Below are positions 45,574 to 57,279 of a stretch of 64,000 nucleotides of DNA, piece after piece. Origin of the DNA: Micrasema longulum (lineage: Eukaryota > Arthropoda > Insecta > Trichoptera > Brachycentridae); the NCBI GenBank assembly GCA_022494885.1, contig JAGVSM010002793.1, forward strand, positions 1 through 64,000, written 5' to 3'. Positions within the stretch are counted from its first letter, which is position 1, and each line of letters starts with the position of its first letter. The translations under genes were made by a program, and so were the position numbers. The notes under the pieces are model-generated. The model saw only the letters and a list, made by a program, of their open reading frames with translations, ran no database searches and was not told the DNA's origin.

Positions 45574-46616
45574 CTGTAAACGAAAATAAAACATTGTTAA
45601 AAATGACACACTCCCTCGAAATCAAATGTTGTTCTTAGAATATGTTTATTTGTAAGGCAAGGGTTGTTTCTTCGCGGGCTTTATCACTTCGTTAGAACAT
45701 TTTATGACTATCTTATTTTTAATCACGTCGTTTAATTTGATTAAACAAGCGTATCTCAATAAAATACCACCTCTTGTATTTTTTCATAACTAGGTATCGA
45801 ATTAAAAAAAAATATAAATATTAAATACTAATGTTCTAATAATTAAGTTATTTATTGATAATTCTTCATGGGATACCATTTTAATTGAAGAATATAACAC
45901 CAATGTATTTAAATATAAGTTTTAATTTTTAAAAATACTTGGTACACTTCCACTTATTTATTTGACCGATTAGCTCTTTCACGCGCCAACGGGCATCTTC
46001 TGGCTGGTCTGAAGTAAAAAATATAAAAACAACGGTAAAAACGAGTTCATTACCAAATAATAAATTTTATAAGAGAGGAAAAAGAAAAAAAAACGTAATT
46101 TTAAAATTTTATATAAATTTTTTTTCCTCAAAAGCATTTTCAAAGTATTTTTACTGTTGCCAGTTGTTATAGCATTTTTTTTTCTTATAACTTTTTAGAT
46201 ACGGCGCGGCGTTAGTTTTAAATGTTCAATCGGGTTGTGGTCCTGTGGCTAGTGTCTCGGACAAACGGACCAAAGGTCTGTGGTTCGAATCCCACTCTAC
46301 CCCAACTTGATTCCATTTTCTAATTGTGATTTATTTACAACTCGTTGAAAATGGCCTTCAAAATTAAACATTTGAGTAAATCATAAGAGCGCAAATATTT
46401 ATTTTTTAATAAAAAAAATAAAATATTGTATTAAACAAATTCAACAGAAAACAATAATATTTTTATCTCAAAAATTTAACAAATGTAATTAGCTCGTTTT
46501 CGCTGGGTACCCTTTAATTATGAAGATACAACGCGCATAATTATTTTTACAACTGAAAATTCGTTGATTTTTAAATATATATATATTTTTATATATTATA
46601 TATAGAGAAAACTTAC
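45574..46616 (-). other. NTL: Predicted 5' UTR intron of the natalisin gene
   Basis: Reading the minus strand, a strong donor (ATTG|GTAAGTTTT, exon ends at 46617) pairs with a pyrimidine-rich acceptor TTTTCGTTTACAG ending at 45574, 10 nt upstream of the ATG. The implied intron is 1,043 bp. It contains a tRNA-headed SINE on the opposite strand (46229-46368) and a LINE-like patch near 45940-46010. Splicing is inferred from the site consensus only. Confidence 0.6.
46229..46368 (+). mobile_element. tRNA-derived SINE, family 2 (copy 2), inside the natalisin intron
   Basis: Perfect box B GGTTCGAATCC at 46282-46292, box-A-like TGGCTAGTGTCTCGG upstream, then ACTCTACCCCAACTTGATT. It runs antisense to natalisin. 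The intact internal promoter elements could in principle drive Pol III transcription. Confidence 0.75.
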
Positions 46617-46758
46617 CAATTTCCTTTTTACGATGTTGAAAATATATAACTGTCGTTAAAAATTAATCCGTACTATTCTCATTTTGCGATTTAAATAATT
46701 TTGGTGAGTATCATGGAGCACCTTTTTCACTAGTGCTGAGAAGAACTGCGATCACAAT
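46617..46758 (-). other. NTL: Predicted non-coding first exon of natalisin with a short upstream ORF
   Basis: The segment lies between a TATA box and a consensus donor on the minus strand. It contains one short upstream ORF of seven codons (ATG at 46714-46712, stop TAA at 46693-46691). The transcription start is a guess: a CCATT initiator-like site lies about 33 nt downstream of the TATA box. Confidence 0.4.
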
Positions 46759-46783
46759 GGTAATAATCTGTTGATTTAGTTTT

Positions 46784-46791
46784 CTTTTATA
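46784..46791 (-). promoter_or_regulatory. NTL: TATA box (TATAAAAG) upstream of natalisin
   Basis: TATAAAAG is a consensus TATA box on the minus strand. It lies about 170 nt upstream of the predicted exon-1 donor and about 33 nt upstream of an initiator-like CCATT. Its position and orientation fit the natalisin gene, but AT-rich DNA gives such matches by chance. Confidence 0.45.
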
Positions 46792-46799
46792 GTTTCCAC

Positions 46800-47980
46800 T
46801 GGGGGTGTTATAAGAGAATGGGTTCGTATTCGTGGCTGGGGATACACTAACCCCCCTCTCCCGAGAAATTTTCTTTTTTTGTTTTCACGTCACTCGCGTT
46901 TCGCGATGTTAACTTTGGTTTGGACATTGCAGGGGTATACAACTGAAGACCTCGGTCTTAAAACATCTTTTTTTTTTCAAAAACGATTATTTTTGCGTTT
47001 TGTTATTCTCTGTCAATGCGTCCATAGAAACGTTTTTCCAAAAAAGGTACCTCACATTCACTGTTAAAAATACGGTACGGGTAAATATTTTAGTGAAAAC
47101 AGCAATTCTCCACATCAATTTGTTTGAAAACCGTAATAGTTTACATAAATTTGTATAAACAAACAAAAAATATCCTTCACTTAGCACTTTTACTACTATG
47201 TAGCGCCTTTATCACTCATTGTTTGACAGTTCAAAGGTGTTTAGGATATTATTTTATATAGGTTTTTAGCAGTGTTTACTGAATAATTTTACAAAGCACT
47301 TTAGAAGTTTTTGATAAACCGCTTTTTTTTGTTTTTACTATTCGTACTCATTTTAGTTTAGTTTGCACTAAAAATTAATTTTATTTTATTAAAAGGCATA
47401 AAGATAGCAGTAAAACCTCAATGTTCAGTTTAAACACTGTGAAAAAATGTACATACTATGTCACAAACCAACAATTTTTATCATATTAAGAGGTTTTTTA
47501 AAGAAGGTCTTCAATTTTGAAGAGAATTATTTACTTTTAACATAAATTTAAAGAGCATATTTTATTTGATTTTCTCATAAAAACAAAACACATAATAGAA
47601 TTTATACAATGGTTTCAATACAAACTATTATATTTTGTTTTTCAATATCACCATCCATAAAGGAGTGCTCACGAAGAAGGTACCGATGTTTTAAAAACAT
47701 CGATAAATCGCTTAAAAAAATCAGAAAAAACACTGATAATTAAACTTCAGAAAAAATCAGTGTATGAAATTGGCGATGTTTTTCAAAGGCAAGGTTTTAA
47801 AAAAAATAAAAAAATTTAAAGATTTTTTTTATTTCCAGCATTTCTGCAAAAAACGTGTTTATTGATACTTTTTTATGAGTTTTTTTATTATAAATTGTAA
47901 ATCTATATACATAATACATACTTGCTTTTTCGAAAGGTAGGTAAGTATTTAAAATGATCAATTTTGGTAAAGTAGTAATT
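46800..47980. other. Upstream flank of natalisin, no further gene seen
   Basis: 46800-47200 is the presumed 5' regulatory flank, with a C-run at 46851-46856 and no identified element. The remainder is AT-rich. Confidence 0.4.
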
Positions 47981-47984
47981 ATTT

Positions 47985-48185
47985 ATTTATTTTAAAGAAA
48001 CAAACAGTCGACAATGATATACTAATGTATTTTTTTAAAATACAGTTTAAAGACAGACCAGCAAAGTTTCTAAATAAAAATCATACATATTATTAAATTG
48101 TGTTACAACAAAAGGATGTTTTTATGTGTATTTGTATGAGAGTAAGTGTAGATATGTGTTTATGTGTATTAGTGTATATTACATT
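47985..48185 (-). repeat. LINE 3' UTR, family A (copy 3)
   Basis: Closely matches 3715-3915: GAAACAAACAGTCGACAAT, CAGTTTAAAGACAGACCAGCAAAG, GTGTATTTGTATGAGAGTAAGTG. Confidence 0.75.
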
Positions 48186-48619
48186 CATATTTATGCTAAC
48201 ACCTTTTATTGGTTGGTTGGAAGAAATTGCCATTTGGCAATAAGCCCGCCAATGTACAAATAACATTATGTACAAAAAGTTGAATAAATAAATAAATAAA
48301 TAAGTGGAATCATTCCCCTTGCTTTAAGTTTCACTGATTCATTTGTTAAAAATCTATGACATTGTGAACAATATTCTATGCTAAATATATTAGTTTTATA
48401 TCACCCGTCACTGGAAGGAGTGGTCTCCCGAAACTGTAGTAGTGTTCTTGTAAAATAATAAAAATTGTGTAACACTTATAACAAAGTTTTATTTTAATAA
48501 TAATTTATAATGAAGTGTAATGAATAAATACGAAGTAAATGTCGATTCAATTAAAAATATTATTTATCAAATTTAAATCTAAAACATCGCGGTTTTTAAA
48601 CTTTGTTGGAATCTTGTTT

Positions 48620-48835
48620 TTTTTTTAAAATTAAATCCATCGATCAATATGTTTATTTTTGGATGATACCGTGTGTGTTGGATTTGATCCGACGTTTCGG
48701 CTACCATTGCAGGAACTCAGTTTACCCTGAAGACACACGGTATCACCCAAAAAAGAAACACATTGATAACAGTGACCGTGAAAACCTTCGACCCTATGTA
48801 TCTTTAAATATTTTTTGGTAATAATTTTCTTCTTA
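48620..48835. repeat. Inverted-repeat element
   Basis: ATCAATATGTTTATTTTTGG + ATGATACCGTGTG at the left pairs with CACACGGTATCACCCAAAAA + ACACATTGAT at the right, with GACGTTTCGGCTACC in the loop. The right flank (GTGACCGTGAAAACCTTCGA) recurs at about 42865. Confidence 0.55.
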
Positions 48836-48889
48836 CAAAAATCTAAATTTTGATAAAAACATAGATTTTTTTAAATGTATAAAAAAACA

Positions 48890-49270
48890 GCAACGTTTTG
48901 AGTATGTCCAAATATTTTTTGATAGGCTGGATTTATTAATATATAAATTTGGCCCTGAGTTATTAATATATAAATTTGTTGCAACAGAAAGCGATAACAT
49001 TTTTGGGAAGGGAATATGGGAAAAAATCCTGTCTGCCTGCAAACATTTGGATAAACTCAAAACATTGTTGATTACTTACTGGTACAATAAAAAGTATATA
49101 AAATGAAGAACTATTTTCAGGCATTCCCTAGTAGTAGAAATGATTCAGTCAGATGAATGTTACCCACATCAACGAAAGTTTCTGCTTTTTAATTTCGCAA
49201 AAGTCAACAGATCTAGGAGTTGAGGAAATATGGATGTTTGAACACTGACTTAAAGTGGCCACTTAAACCA
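48890..49270. repeat. Fold-back family, rearranged copies
   Basis: A plus-orientation piece to about 49020 is followed by minus-orientation pieces (CAAACATTTGGATAAACTCAAAACATTG, TAAAGTGGCCACTTAAACC). Confidence 0.6.
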
Positions 49271-49564
49271 AAATTATTTCCTCTATTGCTACAAAAATAA
49301 AAATATATTCCTTTAAATTTTTTTTGAAAGGCATTTCATGTTTTTTGTTTTGAAAGAAATGTATATTTTAATTTTTGGTCCATTTGACTTATGTCGTATA
49401 GAACCCGTATTGGATAAAAAATAATTTACGTTAATAATAGAAAAATCGGGAAAATCATCGATATGTTGATGCTAATTCTTTAAACATCTATATTTCGGTG
49501 TTGATTCTTTAAGTATCGACGCCCTGATGTATCCATGTTTTGGCGATTTTGTATACCTACCATA

Positions 49565-49850
49565 AATTTTTTGAACCCGTGTAAAAACTACATTAAATGT
49601 TAATTAGTATGAATGTATTTATATTTTATGTTTTTTTCGTTCTATGTTTTTTTCTTTTTCTTATATACTCGTATATTCAAAATTATATAAACTCTCATAA
49701 ATAAACAACTAGAACAGGGTAAGTCACTCTCCAAGCACAAGAATTAGTATCTTTTTTTGGAGAGTTACAGTGATAACATTTACTAGATGTATAAAAGTAG
49801 ATCTGGATAGAATTTTTAAAAAACATGTATCTTTAATGAAATTTATTAGT
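49565..49850 (+). repeat. Repeat unit, left arm of a distant inverted pair
   Basis: Matches 53700-54020 in opposite orientation, including CCGTGTAAAAACTAC..., GTAAGTCACTCTCCAAGCAC and GTTACAGTGATAACATTTAC. The first part is the 3' UTR of the LINE at 61545. Confidence 0.65.
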
Positions 49851-49904
49851 AAAAAATAATAAGTAAAAAATAAAAAAATTGAAAAAATCCTTATACGTAG
49901 TATC

Positions 49905-50115
49905 ACATGCTTAAACAGAAACATATGCCTAGACTTCCATATTCTTCTCTCAGAAATGTTTTCCCTCTCTGTTGAAATAAATTTAAATATGAACAACTCC
50001 CTAAGGAGGAAATCCAGCCAGTCTGCAAGCATTTGGACATAATCAAACATTGTAGAAACATGTTCAATAGAGGAATATGGAAATCCAGGCGAAAAAAGGG
50101 CTTTTGGTCTGTCAT
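49905..50115 (-). repeat. Copy of the high-copy fold-back family
   Basis: ATGCCTAGACTTCCATATTC, GTTTTCCCTCTCTGTTGAAAT, AACTCCCTAAGGAGGAAATCCAG, GCATTTGGACATAATCAAA. Confidence 0.6.
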
Positions 50116-51439
50116 TGACCATATTAAATTATTTCTGGACTGGCACCAGAAGCGATACCTTCATGAAACTAAAAATTATCAAGATATTTTGCGATTGGAG
50201 CGCTAACGCAGCACCCTAGGCTCCACTGAGTGCGGATGTGGAAGAAAATATTGAATAATCTATCTTTAAAGGTCCAACGTTTATGCCTCCCTGAAAAGAA
50301 GGAGCTTGGAGACCCTATTGGATGAAATGGGGCCTTATTTACTTTATCAATTATTTATATATTATGTAAGCCTATATGAGCACATTGACCGGTCCATCTG
50401 AGTATAACAGAAAAATTTAACAAACAAAGTCAGTTTAATTTCAATTGTTTTTCTTTGTGTTTATCGGTGTGTTTACCCATATGTGTATGTATTTTGAAGC
50501 ATTATTTTTCAAAACAGCCAGAAGTCATATTTGATTAAGGGTATATTAATAAACCAATGCCTGAGGGATGTGCCGTTTTCTGATTGTCGACCGTTTTTTT
50601 CTAAATGGACGAAAACGTAATTTCGTACAAAAATGAAATAACAGAACTACTTCTTAGAATAATAAACATACGAGTATACAGGACATTTGAAAACACTTCT
50701 TACTCTTTTTTTTGTGCAGTATAAATAGGGACTAGATTTCAAAACGTCCGTGCGCTGTGTGGCTGCAAGACGTGTTGCTCCAGCTGTTTTCTGCAAAATG
50801 CACATTTTAGGTTGTGTGGTCAGCCAGACAAAAAACCAGACAAAACCGAAATTCAGTTTCGGTTTCGGCCGAAAATATTGTTTCGGTAGGTCACTAAAAT
50901 GATGACGTAATTTGTGCCTAGTAATTTGTATCATTCGTGAAAAATCATTTTGCCTCAAATTTGCAAGTATATGCATAAATTTTTGAATTTACACAAAGCG
51001 AAATACTTCTTGGCCCTAAATTATCTGAGTCGAAATAGAATTTTCGTATACCTACTAAGGTTTCAAATTGAGAAATATTAGTTTCTTGTTTTTGGTATCT
51101 ATTTCCTGTTTATAAATATTTTTTATTTGTGTTCTATCCGTACATACATGAACTTTGTTTAAAATAGTTGGTAGTTTTAAATTATATTTTTACTTAACAT
51201 ATATATCATTAATAACATCAAAGTTTATGGTCCAAATTGGCTCAAAGTTAGTGAATACTTAACTTTTTCATACGATATTGTTTAAGACTATAGTCTGGTA
51301 AAACGAAGGTAAAATTAGCAAATCATACGATTTTGCCATTTTAAAATTATTTTTTTTTTAATCGCGCAATAATAAAAAATAAAAAAACATAAACTAGATA
51401 GAATCAATATTTTTTTAACGTATTTCAGTTATTTTTTTT
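50116..51439. other. AT-rich region, no gene seen
   Basis: Contains a short GTCCGTGCGCTGTGTGGCTGCAAGACGTG fragment at about 50745, related to 7440-7560. A 109-codon minus frame has no recognisable motif. Confidence 0.35.
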
Positions 51440-52030
51440 TTTTTTATTTGAAAATTTATTTATAAACCTTTACGGATTATTGCATTCATTTTACATAGAA
51501 TAAAATATACATTTTTCATTCATACTCTGTTGTTCGAAATATTATTTTTTACGTCTTTTGAAAAGTTTGTCTGAGTCTTTTGTTTAGTTTTGTCTGGTAG
51601 TTTATTGTGTAATTTCAGTCCCTGGTTCATTAGTCTGATTGTCTTTGTCTTGTTTTAGAAAGTTGTATATGGTATTTGTCTGATATTCTTGTATTATGTC
51701 TATGTTGACTACAATTTTTTACAAGTTTTAGTTCTTCGTCTACAATTACGTTAGTGGCTAATTTATGGATAAATTTTAATGATTCTAGTTGAAAGAGTTC
51801 AGTTATATTTAATTGCTTAGTTTGTTTAAAAAGTTTTCTAGTTGCAGTTAGATAGGGAAGGTCATATACTAACTTCAATATTTTATTTTGTGGTCTTTGT
51901 AGTCTGTTTATGTCATTTTGATATCCTGCTCCCCATAGTAGTTGCGTATAGCATATTTTAGTTTTTACATAGGCTTCATACATTAGAATTTTTTTCCGTT
52001 TTTGGAACAAAATTTTTGATTTTTAAAATA
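51440..52030 (-). pseudogene. LINE C-terminal domain
   Basis: The 126-codon minus frame reads YEAYVKTKICYTQLLWGAGY, INRLQRPQNKILKLVYDLPY, TKQLNITELFQLESLKFIHK, HRHNTRISDKYHI. This is the sequence after the thumb of jockey-like reverse transcriptases (lq..QNkilRl). 3' UTR to about 51440. Confidence 0.8.
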
Positions 52031-52339
52031 AGGCTCGATAATGTCGCCTTTTTGCTAATTAAATTGTAGAGTGGAAGAGGGATAGGCATAATTTTACGTT
52101 TTTTTTGTTTTTGTCTAATTAATATTTTTTTTATTTTTTTTTTATTGCGCGATTTAAAAAAAACATTCGTTTTAAAATGGCAATATCGTACGATTTCCTA
52201 ATTTTGCGTTCGTTTTACTTAACTACAGCCTTAAGAGTCAAAATCAATTAAATTAATATTTGTTCGTTGGTGTGGCGTCGCCCGACAAAAAAACAGATAC
52301 ACAAAGGTAATGTCGATGGTTAAAGAATTATAAGTATAA

Positions 52340-52700
52340 ACATATTCTTCTTCTTAGTCGTTTGCTCTTGCCATTCTTGGCAGAGCAGTCATGGTCACGT
52401 TGGCGGGAGGGAAGCACGTCGTTACGATCCGCCTCTATTCACTTGTATCTTCAGCGTATCTGAAGGCCTCCTGACGCCAGTCGCTTCTGTCACCAAGTCT
52501 GTCCATCTGGTAGCACTTCTTGCGCGAGATCGAGTTCCCTCTACTCGTTCTTGTGGCACTATTTTTTCCGTATAGTCTTTTCGTCTCGTAACGTGGCCGA
52601 AGTACCCGAGAACGCGGATTTGTACAGTGAAAGAAAGACGCTGTTCAATACCCAGTTCTCGGATTATAGATACATTAGTTCTTTGAGTTGTCCAGGGTAT
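52340..52700 (-). pseudogene. LINE C-terminal tail with AAGAAGAAGAA end
   Basis: The minus strand reads IRELGIEQRLSFTVQIRVLG, YFGHVTRRKDYTEKIVPQER, VEGTRSRARSATRWTDLV, then the 3' UTR and a tail on the minus strand. A different subfamily from the 'GHVERM' tails. Confidence 0.75.
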
Positions 52701-52794
52701 CCGCAGCTATATATTTACTAACATATAAATATTGGATAGTTTACACAACAATGATGTTTGTTAGTAAAATTATTAATTGCATAGAATTAAAAAT

Positions 52795-53130
52795 AGTTCA
52801 GAAACCGCATACGCGCATCAAACAGAAGGCGACTTAACTACTCCTTATGGAGTAGTTATACGTTTTGACCATTAATTTCTTTGTAGACGTCGCTCAGTAA
52901 GCAACTCCCAATTTGAATTCAACTATACCGTGTCGTGTCGTTTTAAAGTGTAAAAATACTGCTGGGATCAAAAAGAAACAGGATGGGATCACATTTCATG
53001 TAAAGGTAGCAAATGCATGTGTAAGTTACAAATGCATTACTTAAATATTCAATTGTTTTCCACAGACAAAACGAAAACTGGACATCTGCCATTTGACCAA
53101 CATTATCTTTAAAACATAATGGCATCAAAT
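52795..53130 (+). pseudogene. THAP-domain relic with retained intron (copy 2)
   Basis: Codons 52931-52999 read CRVVLKCKNTAGIKKKQDGI then TFH, the start of a C2CH THAP zinc finger (C...CkN....GI.FH). A 66-nt intron follows (GTAAAG at 53000, TTTCCACAG to 53065), and exon 2 carries NENWTSAI in a shifted frame. It matches 23290-23620 including the intron. THAP domains bind DNA and occur in P-element-like transposases and host genes. Confidence 0.65.
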
Positions 53131-53699
53131 ATTATTTAACATAACATAAAAATATCCGCTTTACGTAAACATAATTTGTTTATTTTTTTAAGTTTAAAAT
53201 CATTAATTCAATTATTCTTATTAAATTACCTTTTACTTATCTACTCTGTTGTGTAAATAAATGTTTCCGCGTGTACAATAAAATTTCGAAGAAATAATCA
53301 TATTACTTTTTTTTATTTGTAATATTTACATTTGTGTTATAAATATATTTTTCGCGTTCTAGCAACATAACGCATCGACTTCACGCATGTGCGCGGTGAA
53401 AGTGGGGCAAAGTGGGGGGTTTTTTGGCCACAGTCTGATGTATTCAAATATGATTCTACGCTTCTTCTAGACTATTTTTAATTATATGATAATTTATTAA
53501 TAATTCTAATAAAAACACATAATTTTGGAAAACAAATTACCAATACCAACTTGAACATGATCACAATACCAGTGAAAATAACAAAATCAGACATCGATTT
53601 AAAGAGAGTCGATGTCACACAATTCAATTTTATTGAAGGCAGTAAAAAAATATTAGGATATGGGAAACAAAACATTCATTAACAAAAGAAAATATGAAA

Positions 53700-54020
53700 A
53701 TTCAAACTTAAGGTTAAGATTCGTTAAACAATTCATTCATAAAAAGTTTTTGTAAAATTCTAAACATAACTACTTTTACACATCTAGTAAATGTTATCAC
53801 TGTAACTCTCTAAAAAAAGAGACTAACTCTTGTGCTTGGAGAGTGACTTACACTGTTTTAGTTGTTTATTTACAAGAGTTTATATAATTTTAAATACGAG
53901 TACATGAAAAGAAAAATAAAAACATAGGATATATAAAGACAAAACTTAAAACAATATTACATTCATACTAATTAAAATTTAATGTTGTTTTTACACGAGT
54001 TCAAAAATTTTCTTAATGAA
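53700..54020 (-). repeat. Repeat unit, right arm of a distant inverted pair
   Basis: Reverse complement of 49565-49850, about 3.9 kb away. Shares the LINE 3' UTR part with 61555-61700. Confidence 0.65.
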
Positions 54021-54504
54021 ACAATTCTATTTTAATAACACACATTTGACTATGATTAAGTGTGCCCTACTTGAATATTTAAAATTAAATTAATATAAAT
54101 ATTTTAAGCATTCGAATTCATACTTTTTTAATTATCGTTCGAAATCTTTGCAACATTGTAAATTATTTGTTGTTTAAAATGTCTTATTCCAACGCTTGTA
54201 CCTTTGGTATGTATTTAATACCGACTTAAACTAGCCATTTGAAGTTTGGCGGATGGTTATGCTTATTCTCTCTACATGCTTGTTTACATTAGGGACAGAG
54301 GTACACCTAGGAGATCGCTAAGTTACAAGGCGGATTGGACCGAGGCTTGTCTGCACGGATTAGCATTGGGACCTGGGACCTCCTCCCTCCCCTTTTCCTC
54401 ACTCCCACCCTACACCCAAACTACTCTGTATTTTCTCCATTGTATTAACTCCCACACATTATTATTGTCTAATAATAAAGTAAGAACCGGTAACAAACAA
54501 ACGT

Positions 54505-54905
54505 CATAGAAAAGTAAAACTGAGATAATAGCACTTTTGTAAAAAGAGTGAATATACAAATCCATACAACAGTTAGAATGTTTTTGGCTTTAACAAATGA
54601 TAAACAATGAAAACATTGTTATTTTTTATATGACAAACAAAAATCTAATTATTTACATGACCAGTTTGAATGATTTTTTAAAGAACCGTAAGATTTTTCA
54701 AGTGATGTGGGTGTTTTCTGCAAATAGAAAAATGCCATTTTTGTAATCGACGCCATTTTCAGAAGGTGATTAAATACAGTTTTTTGTGTGAAAGCGGTCT
54801 GGCTGTTTTTGGCAGAACATAGAATTGACCTTACTGCACCCGATAACATCAATATCGCATTTTTTCAAAATTGTGGACTGGCTGCTTTCTGCATAACTAC
54901 GTTCA
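54505..54905. mobile_element. MITE (copy 2 of 24746-25203, inverted, truncated)
   Basis: The right end GGCTGCTTTCTGCATAACTACGTTC is intact; the other terminal repeat is missing (starts at CATAGAAAAGT). Internal blocks ATAATAGCACTTTTGT and GACCTTACTGCACCCGA match inverted. Confidence 0.7.
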
Positions 54906-55199
54906 TATTATCGTCGCCTTAATTCAAATACAACGTAAGTCACCATACGATAAATTTACAGGAAGCAAAAAAAACTCCATGAATCAGTAATTTTGAATGA
55001 AATTTTAGTATTTTTTTTGCAAAGATTTGGTTTTTAAGAAATACATGAGTATTATTCAAACAAATATAAAATTAAATAGTGCATTACTGACTACCTACTG
55101 ACTTACGCTGTTTTGCAAGGAATATATTGGGTTTTCAAATCAAGAGAACAAGGGAATACAACACACAAAAAAATTACAACAAATTAGTATATAATGTAT

Positions 55200-55330
55200 T
55201 CTTCTTCATTATTTGGAACAAATTAGTCGATAATTCATGCCTTCTTTACCGAACACTTCGGAAGTATCGTGAACAGCTTTGCCAGCTTTACCCCCTCGAT
55301 TAAACGCCAACAATAATACTTGTACAAAAT
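55200..55330 (-). pseudogene. mariner transposase N-terminal relic
   Basis: The minus strand reads LLLAFNRGGKAGKAVHDTSE then VFGKEGMNYRL, the same N-terminal segment as 41640-41800. Confidence 0.65.
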
Positions 55331-55469
55331 TACATATTTTTACAAAGTGGATTATTTTCATATCCCGACTAAAAAAATGTATTATTTTCATTACAAAATT
55401 ATTCACCAAAAACTGAAATTCGTGTATTAAATCTAAGGTGAGCGCATTTTTGACGTTCGTAAAGTATGT

Positions 55470-55620
55470 TTATGTTCAACAATGTTTGAGTATGTCCAAA
55501 TGCTTGCAGACTGGCTGGATTTCCTCCCTAGGGAGTTATTCATATATAAATTAATTTCAACAGAGAGGGAAAACATTGTTGATAAGGGAATATAAAAGTC
55601 TAGGCATTTACACGGCTTAC
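55470..55620 (+). repeat. Copy of the high-copy fold-back family
   Basis: GTTTGAGTATGTCCAAATGC, CTGGATTTCCTCCCTAGGGAG, AAAGTCTAGGCATTTACACGGC, in plus orientation. Confidence 0.6.
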
Positions 55621-55674
55621 ACAGCACCGTAACGCGCGGGTGTTTTTAGGACAGTAAGGGAAAGGTTAAAAGCC

Positions 55675-55800
55675 GGAATAATCGGCGCGCGTGCATGAGA
55701 AGAAGTACGAATGTAGATAAAGCAAAATTTGTAGGCAAAGATAGAGTGATGTGGCGTTCTATTATGTCTGCCTATCCTTACAAGGAAACGGCGTGATATT
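55675..55800 (+). pseudogene. LINE terminal fragment, 'GHVERM' family
   Basis: AATCGGCGCGCGTGCATGAGAAG, then TCTGCCTATCCTTACAAGGAAACGGCGTGAT, the conserved 3' end. Confidence 0.7.
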
Positions 55801-56029
55801 TTGTTTGTTTGTTTATTTATTTTTTGTTTTTGCTGTGAAACATTACAAAGGGATCATTTTGTACAAATATATGATCAAAATGATCCCTCACACATAGCGG
55901 CACTTTTACTCTTCAAAAAAACATAGCCTCAAATGAAACAAATGAAAATAATGTACAAATATTCACTTGAAAAGCATTAAAATACTGTGGTATTAAAAGC
56001 CAAAAAAAAACGAATAACATAAACATATT

Positions 56030-56150
56030 TAAATTTATTTCAACAGAGAATCATTGTTGATAAGGGAATATGGAATAGGGCTTATGACCTGTCATTGGTT
56101 GGTTTAAGTGGTCACATTACACACTGTGTAACATTCACCATTTTGTAATA
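56030..56150 (+). repeat. Short copy of the high-copy fold-back family
   Basis: ATAAGGGAATATGG, GGGCTTATGACCTGTCATTGG, AGTGGTCACATTACACACTGTG. Confidence 0.6.
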
Positions 56151-56949
56151 TAAATAATAAAGATGTACTGATATCTAAAGCGTAAGCCATCTTATAAGTA
56201 AGTAAGTAAGTAATCTTGTCATCATGCAAATAAAAAAAATATAACTGAACGCTGTGGTTAGACTTAAATTAAAAAGGCATTGTCTAGTCTCATCAAAATA
56301 AACAAAAGTCTGAATTACAAAGGTCGGTCTGAACCTTAATTAACTTTCGGAGACATTTTTATCTCTAAGATTCTTATCTTAAAACATTTTGATTCTAGTT
56401 TTACTTGTTAACGTCTCTATAATGGTAACCTTTATTCCTAAAATCATGTGCATATTTATCATCCGATATCTAATTTAACATTATCAATGCAATGTAATGT
56501 TATATGATGGTTATTACGATTACTTCGGACAGGTAACATTTTTAACATTGTAAAAATTAACACTCATGAACTTTAGAACAAAATAAAAAAGATATACTCG
56601 CATACTAATTAATTAATTTTACAACATACTCGTATATTCGTTCTATGTACATTAGACAGCCCATTTCTCAAAGCAATAATAATATATTTAAATCCCAACC
56701 AACCAAAAAACGAACTAAAAGGATTAAACCGACTTTTTTAAAAGTATTATTTTTTTACTTAAGTTAAGTTATTTTGATTTTTTGTTGTTAGTAGTTTTAT
56801 TTTGTTCTTCAAGTTATATAATTTTTGCAAAACATTTGTTTTTTGGTTGAGTTTATTTATTATATAATTTAATTTCTTAAAATTGAGGATTATAATACAA
56901 TATAAATATTAAAATATGTATCAAAAAACAGAAAATATATAAAACGAAA

Positions 56950-57275
56950 AATATTTTGAGTTTGTCCAAATTTTCATAGACATGGACTGGATTTAACTCC
57001 ATGGGCAGCTGTTAATATTAACGTATTACAACAGAGATAAAAAACATTTTAGAGAAGGTAAAATAGAAATCTTGGCATCTGCAGGTCTTGGCATCTACGT
57101 CTTGTCTGGTTTAAGTGGCCACTTTACACACTGTGTAAAATTCACCATTCTGTTCATATTAAAACATTTACATTCCTTCAATTTTTTCATCTGTTGATGT
57201 TTGTGAAGTTACAGATCTGAAACCTTCATTTTTGGGGTGATATTCATCTTATATAATTATTTTACCTACAGACTA
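56950..57275 (+). repeat. Fold-back family copy, left member of a close inverted pair
   Basis: TATTTTGAGTTTGTCCAAAT through TTTAAGTGGCCACTTTACAC to GACTAGGC. It faces the minus copy at 57280-57495. Confidence 0.65.
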
Positions 57276-57279
57276 GGCT

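Noticed and set aside
46229..46310. True tRNA gene
   Set aside because: Box B is perfect, but a second copy at 8557-8700 shares the non-tRNA body and the cloverleaf arms do not close; it is a SINE.
55835..55890. Small inverted repeat TTTTGTACAAATATATGATCAAAATGATCCC region
   Set aside because: A short imperfect repeat in AT-rich DNA, expected by chance.
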